Shown: one piece after another, positions 31,437-33,734 of the stretch | Numbering within the stretch: position 1 is the first letter of the stretch | Layout of the letters: every line of letters begins with the position of its first letter | NCBI GenBank assembly: GCA_022361295.1 | Contig: JAKSBD010000174.1 | Span: 1-33,734 of the forward strand | Length of the DNA stretch: 33,734 nt | Source: Bacteroidales bacterium | Lineage (GTDB): Bacteria > Bacteroidota > Bacteroidia > Bacteroidales > Marinilabiliaceae | Direction: 5' to 3' | Notes under the pieces: model-generated | What the model was told of the DNA's origin: nothing | The model's database searches: none | What the model saw: only the letters and a program-made list of their open reading frames with translations | Translations under genes and position numbers: made by a program

Positions 31437-32843
31437 TTATTGGCATGTTCTTTTAGCCGGGCCAATCATATTTTCCGGCTTTAATATTTCTTTTAACTGC
31501 TCTTCAGAAAGGATTCCTTCCTCCAAAACAATTTCATATACTCCTTTTCCGGTTTTTAAGGCTTCTTTGGCAATGCGTGTGCTGTTTTTGTAACCAATAT
31601 GCGGGTTAAGAGCTGTGACAATACCAATGCTCTTTAAAACCATATTTTCACATATATCTTCGTTGGCAGTAATACCATCAATACACTTGGTGCGAAGCGT
31701 ATCCATACCTCGCATTAAAAACTGCATTGATTCAAGTATACTGTGACACAATACCGGCTCCATCACATTTAACTGTAACTGTCCTGCTTCAGCAGCAAAT
31801 GTTACTGTCAGATCATTACCTATTACCTTGAAGCAAATCTGGTTCATTACCTCCGGGATAACAGGATTAACCTTACCCGGCATAATAGATGAACCTGGCT
31901 GCATAGCAGGAAGATTTATCTCATTAAATCCTGCACGCGGGCCAGATGATAAGATACGAAGGTCGTTACATATCTTCGAAATTTTAACAGACATACGCTT
32001 TAAGGCCGAAGAATAGATAACATATGAACCTGTATCCGGGGTTGCTTCCACAAGGTCGCTGGCTAATACAATCGGGTAACCGGTAATATCACACAGGTGC
32101 TTAACACAAGCCTCTGAATAGCCTTCAACCGAGTTAATACCGGTACCAATGGCAGTGGCTCCCATGTTTACTTCGCGAAACAGGTTAGCATTTTGTGTTA
32201 ATCTCTCAATTTCCTCTGTTAAAGTAATGGCAAAGGCACAAAACTCCTGACCTAATGTCATCGGCACAGCATCCTGCAGCTGTGTGCGCCCCATTTTAAT
32301 AATGTCTGCAAACTCATTGCCCTTCTTTTTAAAGGCATCAACCAACAGCTGAAGGTGCTCAATTAAGATGTAATTCATCTTTATTAAGGACAATTTAATT
32401 GCTGTTGGATAGGCGTCATTTGTTGATTGCGATAAGTTTACAATATCATTTGGTGAGCAATGCTCATACTGCCCTCTTTCGTATCCCATCAACTCCAGTG
32501 CCCGATTGGCAATAACCTCATTGGCATTCATGTTGGTACTTGTTCCCGCACCCCCCTGAATCATATCAATGGGGAATTCTTTGTCGAACTTACCATCCAT
32601 TACCTCTTTACAGGCCTGAACGACTGCATTTTTTACTTTATCATCAACCAAACCCATATCGTGATTGGCTTTGATAGCAGCCATTTTCACCACTCCCAGA
32701 GCCCAGATAAAATGACGATATTGGCTCAAGCGAGCAGTAGATATATTAAAATTTTCAACCGCACGTTGAGTTTGTACTCCATAATAAGCATTAACGGGTA
32801 CTTGCAATTCTCCTATTAAATCGCTTTCAATACGTGTTGCCAT
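31437..32843 (-). CDS. aspA: Aspartate ammonia-lyase
   Basis: 468 aa; fumarase/aspartase signature GSSIMPGKVNP; RIESDLIGELQVPVNAYYGVQTQRAVENF. Confidence 0.94.
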   Translation of the reverse strand: MATRIESDLIGELQVPVNAYYGVQTQRAVENFNISTARLSQYRHFIWALGVVKMAAIKANHDMGLVDDKVKNAVVQACKEVMDGKFDKEFPIDMIQGGAGTSTNMNANEVIANRALELMGYERGQYEHCSPNDIVNLSQSTNDAYPTAIKLSLIKMNYILIEHLQLLVDAFKKKGNEFADIIKMGRTQLQDAVPMTLGQEFCAFAITLTEEIERLTQNANLFREVNMGATAIGTGINSVEGYSEACVKHLCDITGYPIVLASDLVEATPDTGSYVIYSSALKRMSVKISKICNDLRILSSGPRAGFNEINLPAMQPGSSIMPGKVNPVIPEVMNQICFKVIGNDLTVTFAAEAGQLQLNVMEPVLCHSILESMQFLMRGMDTLRTKCIDGITANEDICENMVLKSIGIVTALNPHIGYKNSTRIAKEALKTGKGVYEIVLEEGILSEEQLKEILKPENMIGPAKRTCQ

Positions 32844-32916
32844 AATTCGTTATTTTTAGTTATGTGAATGCAAATGTTGATGTTTTAAAAATTCAAAAAC
32901 ATGTCATTCGTCATCT

Positions 32917-32975
32917 AAAAAAAAGGGGCTATACGTGGCTGAATTCAGTTTATCAGCACGCATGCCCCTCTTTTG
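32917..32975. terminator. Large inverted repeat upstream of aspA, terminator-like in both directions
   Basis: AAAAAAAAGGGGC TATACGTGGCTG ... CAGCACGCATGCCCCTCTTTT, imperfect long stem with A/T tracts on both flanks. Confidence 0.55.
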
Positions 32976-33165
32976 ATAAAGTCTATGAATAATCATTGAC
33001 TTTTTATTGAACAATGATTCAAATCAGAACATCTGGTTACGATTTGTAAGTAGAGGTTTTTTGCGCTTTTAAAGGAATTTAACCCTTTTTATGTCGCACA
33101 ACATCAGGCATCGCTTACAAATTACTTTTAGGTTTGGAAGATGATTGTAGTGTTGCTAATATTAG

Positions 33166-33453
33166 AAGCACAGATGACAGGGATTGACATGGAAATAGAT
33201 TAAACCACAGATGACACGGATTACACGGAAATAGATAAAACCACAGATGACACGGATTGACACAGAAATAGATGAAACCACAGATTACACGGATTGCACG
33301 GAAATAGATTAAACCACAGATTGCACGGATTACATGGAAATAATTAAAACCACAGATTACACAGATTGACACAGAAATAGATGAAACCACTGATTACAGG
33401 GATTACACGGAATAGATAAAAGCACAGATTGAACGGACTATACGGAGATTAAT
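33166..33453. repeat. Tandem array of about 8 degenerate ~36-bp units
   Basis: Consensus by eye AACCACAGATTACACGGATTACACGGAAATAGATTA. Confidence 0.92.
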
Positions 33454-33500
33454 TGTTAAAGTGTCGAACCGTTAAAGTGTTGAATCGTTAAATCGTCGAA
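33454..33500. repeat. Degenerate 16-bp repeat GTTAAAGTGTCGAACC
   Basis: gttaaagtgtcgaacc / gttaaagtgttgaatc / gttaaatcgtcgaac. Confidence 0.7.
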
Positions 33501-33521
33501 CTGCTTAATGGTTTATGGTCT

Positions 33522-33568
33522 AATCGTAAATCGTAAATCGTAAATCATAAATCGTAAATCATAAATCA
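33522..33568. repeat. 7-bp tandem repeat AATCGTA/AATCATA
   Basis: aatcgtaaatcgtaaatcgtaaatcataaatcgtaaatcataaatc. Confidence 0.92.
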
Positions 33569-33569
33569 A

Positions 33570-33616
33570 AAAAGGTACCTGTAACAAGGTTTAACACCAG
33601 GTTACAGATACCTTTT
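33570..33616 (-). terminator. Terminator-like stem downstream of the right-edge CDS
   Basis: AAAAGGTACCTGTAAC ... GTTACAGATACCTTTT, 16-bp stem with one mismatch/G-U, 15-nt loop. Confidence 0.75.
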
Positions 33617-33634
33617 ATCAGTCTAATAAACTAC

Positions 33635-33734
33635 TTAGTTTACTTTTTTAGAATACCATTGGTATGTTGTAACAAAGTGAGAACCGTTTCCTACCCGACC
33701 AAACTTTGTAATCTGATCCTGTATTGAAGCTTCA
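33635..33734 (-). CDS. C-terminal end of an unidentified protein (partial, continues past right edge)
   Basis: Reverse strand reads EASIQDQITKFGRVGNGSHFVTTYQWYSKKVN* with a terminator just downstream. Confidence 0.6.
   Translation of the reverse strand, partial: EASIQDQITKFGRVGNGSHFVTTYQWYSKKVN

Noticed and set aside
33115-33390. 91-aa ORF with 12-aa repeats
   Set aside because: Translation of the 36-bp tandem array; no start context or domain, treated as non-coding.
33166-33568. CRISPR array
   Set aside because: Units are contiguous degenerate tandem repeats without unique spacers of constant length, and no cas genes are present.

Overview
The window looks like a Bacteroidota chromosome segment, probably Bacteroidales/Marinilabiliales-like. 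Evidence is codon usage, TAnnTTTG -7 boxes, an lpxC/fabZ fusion, and the sigma54-activator/lptE/TPR/secG/groESL order. It is mostly housekeeping genes: an FAD-linked oxidase (partial, left edge, absent from the ORF track), a truncated haemoglobin, sufBCDSE plus a DUF59 gene, queG, the lipid A genes lpxA, lpxC/fabZ and lpxD, an HD-domain hydrolase, rimP-nusA-infB, kdsB, a sigma54 activator followed by lptE, secG, groESL, lepA, an aquaporin, aspA, and the 3' end of one more CDS at the right edge. I found no convincing new multi-gene system. The most unusual material is intergenic: (i) an 11-bp periodic CTTCGG-type repeat running into a perfect 47-nt fold-back palindrome upstream of groESL; (ii) an exactly duplicated 50-nt element with inverted ends at two loci; (iii) a diverged two-block intergenic repeat upstream of kdsB and aqpZ, with copy (ii) inside one version; (iv) a 126-bp MITE-like element next to a strong hairpin in a 1.2-kb gene-free gap; (v) a 36-bp tandem array that also reads as a 12-aa periodic ORF; and (vi) several families of degenerate short-word repeats in gene gaps, including within the suf operon. 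All calls are by eye; no searches or folding were run.
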